DNA of 64,000 nt from an uncultured Clostridia bacterium (GTDB lineage Bacteria > Bacillota > Clostridia > TANB77 > UBA1234), in NCBI GenBank assembly GCA_934132775.1, contig CAKPAA010000009.1, positions 1 to 64,000 of the forward strand. Direction: 5' to 3'. A program made the position numbers and the translations under genes. Each line of letters begins with the position of its first letter. The first letter of the stretch is position 1. The notes under the pieces are model-generated. The model searched no databases. It had not been told where the DNA came from and saw only the letters and a program-made list of their open reading frames with translations. Shown here piece by piece: positions 9,077 through 19,378 of the stretch.

Positions 9077-9113
9077 GACCTGCTATCACACTTTAAATAG
9101 CAGGTCCTTTTTT
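9077..9113. terminator. Bidirectional terminator between toxin locus and giant gene
   Basis: GACCTGCTAT (9077-9086) and ATAGCAGGTC (9097-9106) form a perfect 10-bp stem. TTTTTT follows on the plus side for the toxin mRNA. On the minus side it lies right after the giant gene's stop and is followed by TTTTG. Confidence 0.9.
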
Positions 9114-9114
9114 A

Positions 9115-12100
9115 TTATTTACTTATCTCTTTAAATAACTTTTGTGCTGTTTTTCTTGTTCTTCCATCTGGTATTTTTGCAATAGCATTTTCAACAGTTG
9201 TTTGTTGTTGAGGTGTTAATAACCTCATTATTGCATCTAACTCATTTCTTTGTCCTGCTGTCATTGTGTTTATCTTGTTAAATAGCTTTATCGCTTGATT
9301 TGGCAACATATTTGTAACTAATACAATTACTTCGTTTGAAAGTTTGGCTTTTGCTTCTGGATCTTTAAAGTAATCATCTTTTACTGTTGTTCTTGCTCTG
9401 TAATAGTTGTCTAGCATTGCTTTTTCGTATATTGATATTACTTTTAGTTTCATTAGTTCTGCATCGTATTCTTTTGCATTTGCTATCTTTTCATTGATAC
9501 ATTCTAATTCTTTTTCTGTCTTTCCTCTTTCAACTATATATGTTGCTTGCTCTAAATTTGATGTCGTTTTTCCAACAAAGAAATCTGCAAATATTATTGA
9601 TTTCTTTTGTTGTAAAAAGTCAAAATCTTTATCATGTAGCTCTGATGCTGTAATTGCTTCAAATACTTGCAATATTTTATTACCAGTTCTATCTTCGCTA
9701 ATTATATCTGCAAGTTTATTTTGTGCAAGTTCTTTTTCTTTACGCATTATAGTATTTAGCTTCTCTTCTAACTCATTTACCGTTGCACCTTGTGTGCTTA
9801 ACGCCTCTCGTAATAATTTTACTATTTGTGTGTTATAGTCATTTAATGTGTTAATAGCTTCTTTTTGCTCATTTGTTAAAATTATGTTTCTCTCTAATTT
9901 TTGTAAGTGCTCATCTGTAAACTTGAATTCTTGTGCCTCCTGTTGCTCTCTTATTTCTTCTTGTTGTTTTTCAAGTTCAATTTTTGCCTCTTCTTCTTTT
10001 TGTGCTTGTTCAACTAATTCTTGATCAACAAACTTAGCAACATCAGGGTTGTAATATGGTTTATCCTTATCTTCTTGCTCAACTTTAGTATCGTTTGTGT
10101 AATATTGAATTATTACGTTTTCTTCAATATTTTCTGAGACAATTATATCATTTGGTGAATTATACGCATATCTCCACATATTATTGTTATCATCGTATAT
10201 AACTCTGTTTGCAGGTTTTGGATTATATTTGCTTCCAATTTGCATTTTTGCCTTTATATCACTCTTTAAAGGTTCACCATCCGTCGTTTGTATCTTAACA
10301 GTTGTCATTGCCTTCTTTTCCATATAAACTACATTTATTATATTATTTATACTTCCAACTGTTAATTTAACTGGTGTTACAGAACTATATATCCATTTTC
10401 TACCGTCGACTCCAACAAGTTCTGCTTCTGGTTTTGGAATAAATTCCTTACCTATCTCCATATGGAATATATCTGGTTCTTTAATTGTGTTTCCATCAAC
10501 ATTCTTATATCTAACGGATATTTCTGCTTTCGCCACTTCATAAACCATTGTTATAAAGTTATCTTTTTCATTTTCTTTAACCCTTAATGAGTCTACTTTG
10601 TCCGTAATTAGTTCCCACTGTATTCCGTCTCTATCCTTAATATATTGAATTGCACTTGGTGCATAAACTGTTCCAACCTGTAATTGTTCAACTTGATCAT
10701 CTTTCAATTTATTTCCATCAACGTCTTTAAACATTATTCCCGCATTGCTGTAAACAGCTTCATACGTTAATGTAAATACATTTATAGGCTCTGTTGCACC
10801 AACTGGTAATTCTTTAATTTTAATACTTTCAGGCTCGCACTTTACAAACTTGAACAACATCGATTCACTATCTGTAATTGTGTTATCTATATTAAGTTTA
10901 TATACACTGCCTAACTGTGCCTTCACGGTTTTGTTTGGAATAATTGTCCTACCCTTTAAGTTAACGAATTTTACAAGCACATCAACATTCAACGGTGTGT
11001 AAATTGTTTCAACTATATTCTTGCTATCGTCATCATCAATTTTGATTTCATCTGCACTCTTTTTCTTAAATTCCCAAACTCTATCATCTGCACCAGTTAC
11101 AATATTCTCAGGTTCTGTAATATATATGCTACCTATTTGTTCAAGAAGTTTTCTTGGCTGTTGTAGTTTATTACCATATTCATCTTTGTAGACATATGTT
11201 ACAGTTGCTTTTTGCTCTTCGTAAGCTAGGTTAATAGCATTTTGCTTAGGGTCCTTACTAATCTTTATAGTTGAATTACTATTTGGGTTGTATACCCACT
11301 TAACATTACCAGAACCAACAATTTTATTTATAATATCAGGTGTATACATACTGCCTATTTGAGCTTCTGTTTCAAGCATAGGTCTTATTTCAGTTCCAAG
11401 CGGATCAATATATCTAATAACAACCTTATTCATTGATTTTTTATATCTAAGTTTAATTACGTTTTTCTCTTCTTTGTCTGAAACAATAATTGGTTCAACC
11501 TTTTTGCCTGTTGTAAAGAATTTATTTTCTACTCTCAATGCATAAATCCATTCTTTACCTTCTTCATCCTCAATATAATCTTCAATTTTAGGCATAAACG
11601 CTGTACCAACTTGTTCTTTTGTTATGCTAGGTTTTATTATTTCTTCACCTTTATCATCAACAAATTGAACTGGAACATTTACTAAATACTTGTCATAATT
11701 TATATTTACATTATTTTCACTTGGATTTCTATTTACCTTAAATTTAGGTATTAAGCTTTCATTAACAATCCAGCCAAACTTCTTAGAATCTAGCACTATT
11801 TTTTCAGGTGTTGGAATATATATGCTTCCTATTTGTGCCTTAACTATTTCTGCTCCCTTAATCATTTCCATAGCATTACCAAAGAAAGATAATTTCAAGT
11901 CTACTAATTCTTTCTTGTAAGTTATATTTATAACATTATTTTCAGCTATTTCAGTAACTTTAATCTTATTTGTGTCAATAGCCTTAAATAGCCAAGCTTT
12001 ACCTTCCTTATCTTCGTAAGCATTTTTTATCTCCGCCTCAAATGTTGTTCCAACCTGAATTTGCGAAATTATTGGCTCTGCAATTAAATTTCCATCTTCA

Positions 12101-15100
12101 TCTTTATAATTAACCGTAACATTAGCAAGCAATTTATGATATTCATAAATCACAATATTTCCTTGCTCCTTAACTATTAGTTCACTCTTAGAAACAACTT
12201 CATAATACCACATAAATCCATTTGCATCAGTGATTTTTTCTTCAATTTCAGGCACAAACTTTTTACCAACTTGCATAATAACTTTCTTTGCAGGGATTAT
12301 TTCTTTTTCTTCTTCATTTACGTACTGTTTAACAATCTCAGCATTTAAAGGTTCGTAATAGTTAGTAATTATATTATCATCTTCAAGCACATATTTATTT
12401 TCAATTTTAGAATTTTTGTATTTCCAACCAAGACCTTTGTTATCATTAAATTTTTGAATAGCATTAAGTGTAATCTCTTTTCCGACTTGAAGTTCAATTG
12501 TTGTATCTTCCTTTATTTGCTCATCATTTAGATTTCTATATTTTGAAATCACTTTGCTTTTAACTTCATCATACGTCAAAACAATAATGTTTTCTTGCTC
12601 ATTTTCCTTTGTGACAATAGACATATTTTCATCGCCAATATATTTCCACTTCCACTTATTTTTATCTAATATTGTTTGTCTAATATTAGGCACGAATATT
12701 CCACCAAGTTTAACTGTAGAAACAACATCTTCAACAAACGTTTTTTGAGTGTTTACATCTACGTGTCTAACAAGTACTTTTGCTTTTATTTCGCCATAAA
12801 TAAGTTTAAATACATTATCGCCATCACGCACTGTACGGTTCTTTGGCTCACTATCTTCAAGCATCCATCTACCACCAGCTGTGTCTGTTATTTTATAGAA
12901 TAAATTATCTTCAAGTTGTGCACCAATTTGAGATTCAATCTCTTGCGGTTCTCTAAGTTTATTTCCATACGCATCAACAAAAGTCAATTTTACTTTTGCA
13001 TTTTCTTTATCATAATATATAGAAATAAGATTTTCTTCTTCATATTTTTTAACAACAATACTTGGGATCTTATTTTCATCTAGAATCCATTTTTTGCCCG
13101 TTGAATCAGTTATTTTCCTTATAGGCACATTCTTATATTCAGAACCAACTTGTACCATTTCATACTTAGGTTCAAGAAGTTCTCCCATTTCTGTGTTATA
13201 ATACTTTATCGTAACCTTAGACAATAAAGGTTCATATTTTAATGTAACAACATTTTTAGTTTCAGACCTCGAAACAACAACGCCTTCGCCTTTTTCTTTA
13301 CATACCCAAGACTTTCCAAAGTTATCTAAAATTTCATTCTTTTTGTCAGCATTATAAACATCACCAACTTGTGCATCTTCAAATATCACATCTTTAATAG
13401 GTCTATCGTTCATATTTAATAGCTTAATCATAACTTTTGATAACCTTGGTTTATAAACTGCAACAAGTATATTTTTGCTTTCGTCTTTATCAACTACAAT
13501 TTCATTCTTTTTAACATTTGATAATATCCACTCTTTAAGACTAAAATCGGTTAATTCTTTATCAAATTCAGTAGAAAATGTTTTACCAATTTGAACGAAA
13601 TCAATCTTATCGTCTGCCAATTTTATGTTAGATTCACTAACAATTCTCGTAATAACTTTTTGCTTTGCCTCTTCATACATCATCGTTATAACATTAGGTG
13701 TATCATTATTAACCATAACGCTTGCAGACGAAGTCTCTATATAATTCCATCCAAGATTATTGCCATCAACAATATATGGTACACTCTCCGCAGTATATAA
13801 TTTTGCAACAGGAGCTTGAACTAATTTATTTGGGGCTAGTTCAATTCCAGTGTTAGTTAGGAACCTAATTGTAACATCAGCCTTCTCTATATCATACACT
13901 AGCAAAACTTTATTCTTATCATCAGAATCTTTTACCACAAGCTTAGCAGGTCTAGAAAAAAGTAACTTCCAGTCATCGCCGTTTTTGTCTTTATAAATTG
14001 CTTTGCTTTCTAAATCATAATTTGAACCAACTTGTACTATCTCTTGTCTATCATCGGCAAGTTTCTTGCCGTCTCTGTTAATATAAGAAAATGTTACTCT
14101 TGCAAATCTTTCATCATATTTTAACTCTATAACATTTTGTTCAGGGTCCTCATTAAGCAAAAATGGTGTTATATCTTTTGAAGATATTACCCACTCTTTT
14201 CCCTCCTTATCATTTATAACAGGTATCATCTCAGGAAGATATGGTGTTCTTGGGAATACGTTCCCAACCTTATTTTCTTTTAATATCTCGCCCTTTGAAT
14301 TTAAGTATTTTACAGTAACATATGTTGAACCTGGTAAAACCTGATTGCTTCCTATAACGTAAGCTGATTCATTAACCTCATTAAACAAATTCTTTTTAGA
14401 AGAATTTGCTATTGTAGACTCCAAGCTAGTTCCATTAAACATACTAATTGAACCACTTCCACCTTGAATTTTAGGAATATAAAAATCAACTTCAATATTA
14501 GGAACAGGAAGTCCATCCGTGCCATAATATTTCATATCTTCATAAATATATCCTAGCAAGTCTGGAATACCAGTTATATCAATAAACGTTTCTCTCCTAA
14601 TTATAATTGCAGGAGCACTAACATTAAAATCTGCGACTGTTTGCTTTCTGACAAGCATACCATCTTCATCAGTATATTCAAGCTTGTTTCCTATCGTTGT
14701 CAAATCATCTAAAACGTTTTCAACAAGATTATATTTATATCTTTTTGAAACATTATCAGCTATTGTTATATAAAGCATTTCCTCAAATTCAGTTGGATCT
14801 GTTATAACCTTATATTTATATTTTATAGGTTCTATCAAGTCACTCTTATTAGCCAAATTATCTCTAATAATGCTAATAGACGGAAACATAAGCTCGAAAT
14901 TTAATTTTTTCAATGCAGTTTCAAGCTTTTCTTTGCTTATATCAACATTAGAGTCTCTTCTAAATTTTCTACTTAAATCATCTGCAAGCTCACTAATTCT
15001 AGGATCTTCTCTTCTAAACTCTGAAAACATAGCTTGGCTGTAAACCCTAGGTGCAATAAAAATAGCAATTTCTTCAACGTTTCCACTTCTTAAAAACCAA

Positions 15101-15894
15101 TAATAAGAAATAGTATTAAGCGGAAAATCGGCCTCTGGTGGCATTTTATCTAACTTAACATATGGATCGTTAGTTATCATTCCAGGTTGAACATTTTTAG
15201 AAGACCTTCTTATTCTAGCTTTTTTATTCAATACCTCAATTCTATTGCTTCTTAGATTTATAAATCTCAAAGAATATGAATATAAATTCTCTGCATATTT
15301 TGTTTCATTATCATACATCTTAATTCTTGGATTAAGCCCATTAACAGCCATATCATCAATAACATAGTCTGAAACTAGCATGGTCAAAATTTCTTTAATT
15401 TTTCTTTCAGGAACTCTGCCATTATCTAGAAAAGCTTCGTAATAATCATTTACAATTTCGTCTCTTTCTCTTTTGAAAGTCTGCTCATACTTTATACCAT
15501 TATACATAGTTTGAATCTTAGGATTTGGCTTATAAATCATAATCTTCATTTTAAAGTCACCTGTCATAGCAATGAGCGCACATCTCTTTGACAAAGTATA
15601 GTCGGCCGTTACAAATTTTGTTCCAATAGATGTATCAGCCGTCGAAGTTGTAATATCTCCCTCTAAAACTTCAACTTGCAAAACATCATATTTAATATTC
15701 AAAAATAATTCAATTATCTCAACTGTTGGCTCGTCAAATTCATCAATATCAACAACATTTTCATACTCAGACTCATCTGTTATCCTTTTTTCAATAAGTC
15801 CTAAATCAAATTTTCTCAAAATAGTGCTAGAAATATTGTCATTATAGCCCAACATGCTAAGCTTGTCTTCAAGTACACTTAGAACTGTTTTCAT
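9115..15894 (-). CDS. Giant protein with about 19 MucBP-like repeats
   Basis: A 2259-residue protein. I count about 19 tandem repeats of ~73 residues (roughly residues 510-1925), each with a VTVKYxDxxG strand, a QVGxxY centre, an IxDxxGxxW strand and a closing NVIxLxYE strand. These resemble MucBP beta-grasp repeats of surface adhesins. Unlike adhesins, there is no signal peptide, membrane segment or LPxTG. The first ~500 residues are an unrecognised folded region and the last ~320 are charged and helical with likely coiled coil. ATG at 15894 has AGGGGTGA upstream and is preferred to an in-frame start 72 bases earlier. Function unknown. Confidence 0.8.
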   Translation of the reverse strand: MKTVLSVLEDKLSMLGYNDNISSTILRKFDLGLIEKRITDESEYENVVDIDEFDEPTVEIIELFLNIKYDVLQVEVLEGDITTSTADTSIGTKFVTADYTLSKRCALIAMTGDFKMKIMIYKPNPKIQTMYNGIKYEQTFKRERDEIVNDYYEAFLDNGRVPERKIKEILTMLVSDYVIDDMAVNGLNPRIKMYDNETKYAENLYSYSLRFINLRSNRIEVLNKKARIRRSSKNVQPGMITNDPYVKLDKMPPEADFPLNTISYYWFLRSGNVEEIAIFIAPRVYSQAMFSEFRREDPRISELADDLSRKFRRDSNVDISKEKLETALKKLNFELMFPSISIIRDNLANKSDLIEPIKYKYKVITDPTEFEEMLYITIADNVSKRYKYNLVENVLDDLTTIGNKLEYTDEDGMLVRKQTVADFNVSAPAIIIRRETFIDITGIPDLLGYIYEDMKYYGTDGLPVPNIEVDFYIPKIQGGSGSISMFNGTSLESTIANSSKKNLFNEVNESAYVIGSNQVLPGSTYVTVKYLNSKGEILKENKVGNVFPRTPYLPEMIPVINDKEGKEWVISSKDITPFLLNEDPEQNVIELKYDERFARVTFSYINRDGKKLADDRQEIVQVGSNYDLESKAIYKDKNGDDWKLLFSRPAKLVVKDSDDKNKVLLVYDIEKADVTIRFLTNTGIELAPNKLVQAPVAKLYTAESVPYIVDGNNLGWNYIETSSASVMVNNDTPNVITMMYEEAKQKVITRIVSESNIKLADDKIDFVQIGKTFSTEFDKELTDFSLKEWILSNVKKNEIVVDKDESKNILVAVYKPRLSKVMIKLLNMNDRPIKDVIFEDAQVGDVYNADKKNEILDNFGKSWVCKEKGEGVVVSRSETKNVVTLKYEPLLSKVTIKYYNTEMGELLEPKYEMVQVGSEYKNVPIRKITDSTGKKWILDENKIPSIVVKKYEEENLISIYYDKENAKVKLTFVDAYGNKLREPQEIESQIGAQLEDNLFYKITDTAGGRWMLEDSEPKNRTVRDGDNVFKLIYGEIKAKVLVRHVDVNTQKTFVEDVVSTVKLGGIFVPNIRQTILDKNKWKWKYIGDENMSIVTKENEQENIIVLTYDEVKSKVISKYRNLNDEQIKEDTTIELQVGKEITLNAIQKFNDNKGLGWKYKNSKIENKYVLEDDNIITNYYEPLNAEIVKQYVNEEEKEIIPAKKVIMQVGKKFVPEIEEKITDANGFMWYYEVVSKSELIVKEQGNIVIYEYHKLLANVTVNYKDEDGNLIAEPIISQIQVGTTFEAEIKNAYEDKEGKAWLFKAIDTNKIKVTEIAENNVINITYKKELVDLKLSFFGNAMEMIKGAEIVKAQIGSIYIPTPEKIVLDSKKFGWIVNESLIPKFKVNRNPSENNVNINYDKYLVNVPVQFVDDKGEEIIKPSITKEQVGTAFMPKIEDYIEDEEGKEWIYALRVENKFFTTGKKVEPIIVSDKEEKNVIKLRYKKSMNKVVIRYIDPLGTEIRPMLETEAQIGSMYTPDIINKIVGSGNVKWVYNPNSNSTIKISKDPKQNAINLAYEEQKATVTYVYKDEYGNKLQQPRKLLEQIGSIYITEPENIVTGADDRVWEFKKKSADEIKIDDDDSKNIVETIYTPLNVDVLVKFVNLKGRTIIPNKTVKAQLGSVYKLNIDNTITDSESMLFKFVKCEPESIKIKELPVGATEPINVFTLTYEAVYSNAGIMFKDVDGNKLKDDQVEQLQVGTVYAPSAIQYIKDRDGIQWELITDKVDSLRVKENEKDNFITMVYEVAKAEISVRYKNVDGNTIKEPDIFHMEIGKEFIPKPEAELVGVDGRKWIYSSVTPVKLTVGSINNIINVVYMEKKAMTTVKIQTTDGEPLKSDIKAKMQIGSKYNPKPANRVIYDDNNNMWRYAYNSPNDIIVSENIEENVIIQYYTNDTKVEQEDKDKPYYNPDVAKFVDQELVEQAQKEEEAKIELEKQQEEIREQQEAQEFKFTDEHLQKLERNIILTNEQKEAINTLNDYNTQIVKLLREALSTQGATVNELEEKLNTIMRKEKELAQNKLADIISEDRTGNKILQVFEAITASELHDKDFDFLQQKKSIIFADFFVGKTTSNLEQATYIVERGKTEKELECINEKIANAKEYDAELMKLKVISIYEKAMLDNYYRARTTVKDDYFKDPEAKAKLSNEVIVLVTNMLPNQAIKLFNKINTMTAGQRNELDAIMRLLTPQQQTTVENAIAKIPDGRTRKTAQKLFKEISK

Positions 15895-16134
15895 TTGTTC
15901 ACCCCTAATAAGAAAACAGAAAATTTCAATTTCTGATTTCCGATTTTTGTGAGCTAAAAATCTCACCCTAAATTATTTTTTACATCTATATCAATTATAC
16001 ATTAACGAATATTTTTTTCAATAGTTTTACATTCAAACTCTACCATTTATTTTCATTTTGAATAATATATAATGTGTATATTTTTTCAAATTTATACAAA
16101 CACTATGTTAAGTCAAAATTAGGAGCGTGCTAGG

Positions 16135-16674
16135 TTGAATCCAAAATTTATAATTATTAAAATACATTCAAAATCTTTTTATAAAATGTTAGTTAGGGAA
16201 CTAATCAATTATAAAAGAATAAATTTTTATCATAAAAAAATCAATGGCGTATACACCATTATAATAAAATGTCAAGCTTATTACGAAAACATTGCTGGCA
16301 AAAAGTTAGAGCAAAGTATTTATTTAAGCTATATTTATCTATATACCAGCATTTCTCTAATCATTTCAGAACTTATAATTAGATTTTTTGAAAATAAAAT
16401 TGCTTATCAGATATTAGCCTCAAAATATAACTTCTTGCCACCATATGACATAGAAAAAATGTCAAACATAATTAGTGTAGTTTTAGATTCAAATTTTCCG
16501 TCTATTGAATCTAAAAAATTATATCTATATCGCAAAGATTTAATTTTAAACAAACTACTTTTAAATTTCAGAAAAAAGAACTATATATATGCTGATTATT
16601 TCGTGTATTTTAAGCTCGAAGATTATCACGAACATCTTGAAACTATCATTGAAAAAACATATTCTCGTTATTGA
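16135..16674 (+). CDS. Putative YtxC-like sporulation protein
   Basis: A 179-residue protein of uncertain identity. The C-terminal pattern, a run of K/R-rich helix (KDLILNKLLLNF), then a short hydrophobic strand and YFVYFKLEDYHEHLETIIEK, resembles the core of YtxC-type putative sporulation proteins (FRLKDYxxEL). Those are usually about 280 residues, so this would be short at the C-terminus. The start is a TTG with AGGAG 9 bases upstream. It lies 66 bases before the phosphorylase gene on the same strand. The assignment rests on pattern memory only. Confidence 0.4.
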   Translation: MNPKFIIIKIHSKSFYKMLVRELINYKRINFYHKKINGVYTIIIKCQAYYENIAGKKLEQSIYLSYIYLYTSISLIISELIIRFFENKIAYQILASKYNFLPPYDIEKMSNIISVVLDSNFPSIESKKLYLYRKDLILNKLLLNFRKKNYIYADYFVYFKLEDYHEHLETIIEKTYSRY

Positions 16675-16739
16675 CATTAAGTTTCAAGTATTAGATAATA
16701 ATGGTATGTATGAACTTATGATAAAAGGAGGAATTTTGA

Positions 16740-19301
16740 GTGTATTTATTCGGAAAAATTACTGTAAAACCACAATTACCTGAAAGGATTTCGTATTTGT
16801 CCAACATAGCAAATAATTTATGGTGGTCTTGGAACACAAACGCGTTACGTTTGTACGATTATATTGATCCAGTTTTGTTTGCAAAGGTTGGTAAGAATCC
16901 AGTAAAATTCCTTTCGAGAATAAATCAAAAAAGATTAGTTGAAGTTTCAAATGATGCAGACTTTTTAAAAGACTACGATTTAATCGTAGATAATTTTAAA
17001 TCATACTTAACAACTGAGGATACATATTACAATTCTCATTTTCCAAATAATAAAAATGATGTAATTGCATATTTTTCTGCCGAGTATGGAATCGATGAAA
17101 TATTGCCAATTTACGCAGGCGGTCTTGGAATATTATCTGGTGATCATTGCAAATCTGCAAGTGATTTAGGCATACCATTTGTGCCAATAGGTTTACTATA
17201 TAAGCAAGGATATTTCCATCAACTTATAAACAAGGACGGCAGTGAAATGTTCGACTACTCCCCTACTTCAATTGAAGATCTACCAATAATTCCCGTACTC
17301 GATGAAAATGGAAATGATTTAATAATTTCTGTTGAATTTCCAGGAAGAATTGTATATTTAAAAATTTGGAGTATAGACATAGGAAGAATTAAATTGTACC
17401 TTATGGATAGTGATATAAACCTAAATGCACCAACAGATAGAGGGTTAACTCTAAAGCTATATGGTGGTAACCAAGAAATGAGAATATCTCAGGAAATAAT
17501 TCTTGGAATCGGTGGAATGACACTTCTTAAAACATTAGGAATATCACCATCATTATATCATATGAATGAAGGACACTCTTCATTTGTAACACTAGAAGTA
17601 ATTAAAAAATTTATGCACGAAAAAAATATATCATTTGATGTTGCAAAAAAGCTTGCTTCAACTTGCACAGTATTTACAACACACACTCCAGTTCCTGCTG
17701 GAAATGATATATTTCCAATAGATTTAATGGATAGATATTTTTCAAACTACTATAATGAGTTAGGAATAAGCAGAAATGATTTTCTAAACTTAGGACTAAA
17801 AAAAGAAAATGTGCTATCTGACGGTTTCAATATGGCAGTGCTTGCATTAAAAATCGCTGGTGGCAGAAATGGTGTTAGTAAACTTCATGGCGAAGTTTCA
17901 AGAGGATTATTCTCAGAATTGTGGCCTGAGACAGCTTCTGACGAAGTGCCAATAGATTACGTAACAAACGGAATACACACAGGCACTTGGCTTGCGCCAA
18001 CATTAAAAGACTTATACAACGCATATATGCGTCCATTATGGCAAGAAAAACTTTATGATGCAGAAGTTTGGAACGATATAGATAATATTCCAGACGACGA
18101 ACTTTGGAATGCACATATGGTTCAAAAAAATAAGTTAGGTAACCTAATTAGAAAAAATATAAAAGCACAAAAAATGAGACACGGAGCATCAATCGAAGAG
18201 TTAAATGAAATAGATAAATTGTTTAATCCAGATGTTTTAACAATAGGATTTGCAAGAAGATTTGCAACATATAAACGTGCAGACTTAATATTTAAAGACC
18301 TAGAAAGAATAACAAAGATTATGAACGATCCTAATAGACCTGTGCAAATAGTATTTGCTGGTAAGCCACACCCTGCTGATATTCAAGGTCAGGACCTAGT
18401 AAAAAGAATTTATGAAATATCTGAAATGCCACAATTTAAAGGAAAAGTTTTCATACTAGAAAACTATAATATGGCAATAGCTAGATATTTAGTAAGTGGT
18501 GTAGATGTTTGGCTTAATAACCCACGTCGTCCACTAGAAGCAAGTGGAACAAGTGGTGAAAAAGCAGGAGTAAACGGAGTTATAAACTTCAGCATACTAG
18601 ATGGTTGGTGGTTCGAAGGATATGATGGAAACAATGGTTGGGCAATTGGAGATGACACTGAGTACACTAACTATGAATTACAAGATAATGCAGACTCTCA
18701 AAGCATTTACGATATTCTTGAAAACGAAATCATACCGCTATATTACTCAAAAGGCGAAGAAAAATTAAATACAAAATGGATTAAAAAGATGAAAGCATCA
18801 ATAAAAACAGTCGGCGGTGTTTATAATACAGGTAGAATGTTAGTCGACTACCTAAACAAACTATATATGCCACAGGTAAACAGATTCGATAATTTAAAAG
18901 ACAACACAAATAAAATAAAAGATTATTTGGCTTGGGAACAAGATACAAGAACAAAATGGTATCAAATAAAAATAACACCAACAACCGAATTAGACGATTT
19001 AATAGTTGGTGCAGGAAACAATATAAAAATGAAATGTGATGTATTTTTAAATGGAATTGATCCAAATAGTGTAATGGTAGAAGTATACTGTGGAAAACTT
19101 GACGAACAAGGCAAAATGGTAGATAGTATATGTTCAGAAATGACGCTATCAAACACAATTGGAGAATCAACTTATGAATATTCAAGCGATTTAGTGATAG
19201 ACGACGGTGGAAATTATGGCTACACATTTAGAGTCTTACCAAAACACGAACTAATTATTAACAAACAAGACTTATCATTATGCAAATGGCTAACAAACTA
19301 A
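16740..19301 (+). CDS. glgP: Alpha-glucan (glycogen) phosphorylase, short GT35 type
   Basis: An 853-residue phosphorylase releasing glucose-1-phosphate from alpha-glucan. The N-terminal DUF3417 region (LPERISYLSNIANNLWWSW) is typical of the alternative bacterial/archaeal branch. AEYGIDEILPIYAGGLGILSGD, HMNEGHSSF, TTHTPVPAGND and FARRFATYKRADL follow. The pyridoxal-phosphate site region is EASGTSGEKAGVNG, where the family lysine is seen. The start is GTG at 16740 with GGAGG 8 bases upstream. It completes the synthesis/branching/degradation set with the genes at 4.9-8.7 kb and feeds the pyruvate kinase just downstream. Confidence 0.93.
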   Translation: MYLFGKITVKPQLPERISYLSNIANNLWWSWNTNALRLYDYIDPVLFAKVGKNPVKFLSRINQKRLVEVSNDADFLKDYDLIVDNFKSYLTTEDTYYNSHFPNNKNDVIAYFSAEYGIDEILPIYAGGLGILSGDHCKSASDLGIPFVPIGLLYKQGYFHQLINKDGSEMFDYSPTSIEDLPIIPVLDENGNDLIISVEFPGRIVYLKIWSIDIGRIKLYLMDSDINLNAPTDRGLTLKLYGGNQEMRISQEIILGIGGMTLLKTLGISPSLYHMNEGHSSFVTLEVIKKFMHEKNISFDVAKKLASTCTVFTTHTPVPAGNDIFPIDLMDRYFSNYYNELGISRNDFLNLGLKKENVLSDGFNMAVLALKIAGGRNGVSKLHGEVSRGLFSELWPETASDEVPIDYVTNGIHTGTWLAPTLKDLYNAYMRPLWQEKLYDAEVWNDIDNIPDDELWNAHMVQKNKLGNLIRKNIKAQKMRHGASIEELNEIDKLFNPDVLTIGFARRFATYKRADLIFKDLERITKIMNDPNRPVQIVFAGKPHPADIQGQDLVKRIYEISEMPQFKGKVFILENYNMAIARYLVSGVDVWLNNPRRPLEASGTSGEKAGVNGVINFSILDGWWFEGYDGNNGWAIGDDTEYTNYELQDNADSQSIYDILENEIIPLYYSKGEEKLNTKWIKKMKASIKTVGGVYNTGRMLVDYLNKLYMPQVNRFDNLKDNTNKIKDYLAWEQDTRTKWYQIKITPTTELDDLIVGAGNNIKMKCDVFLNGIDPNSVMVEVYCGKLDEQGKMVDSICSEMTLSNTIGESTYEYSSDLVIDDGGNYGYTFRVLPKHELIINKQDLSLCKWLTN

Positions 19302-19378
19302 CACATCTTCGTGGATAACTAAATGGTTTATAGGTAAATCCAAGAAAAAACTAATATAAATTTATAAAAAGAAAGGAG

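Noticed and set aside
16589..16783. Overlapping frame that might be a frameshifted C-terminus of the YtxC-like gene
   Set aside because: No CGG or obvious slip site, weak family match, and it runs into the phosphorylase start; kept only as a doubt about the YtxC-like length.
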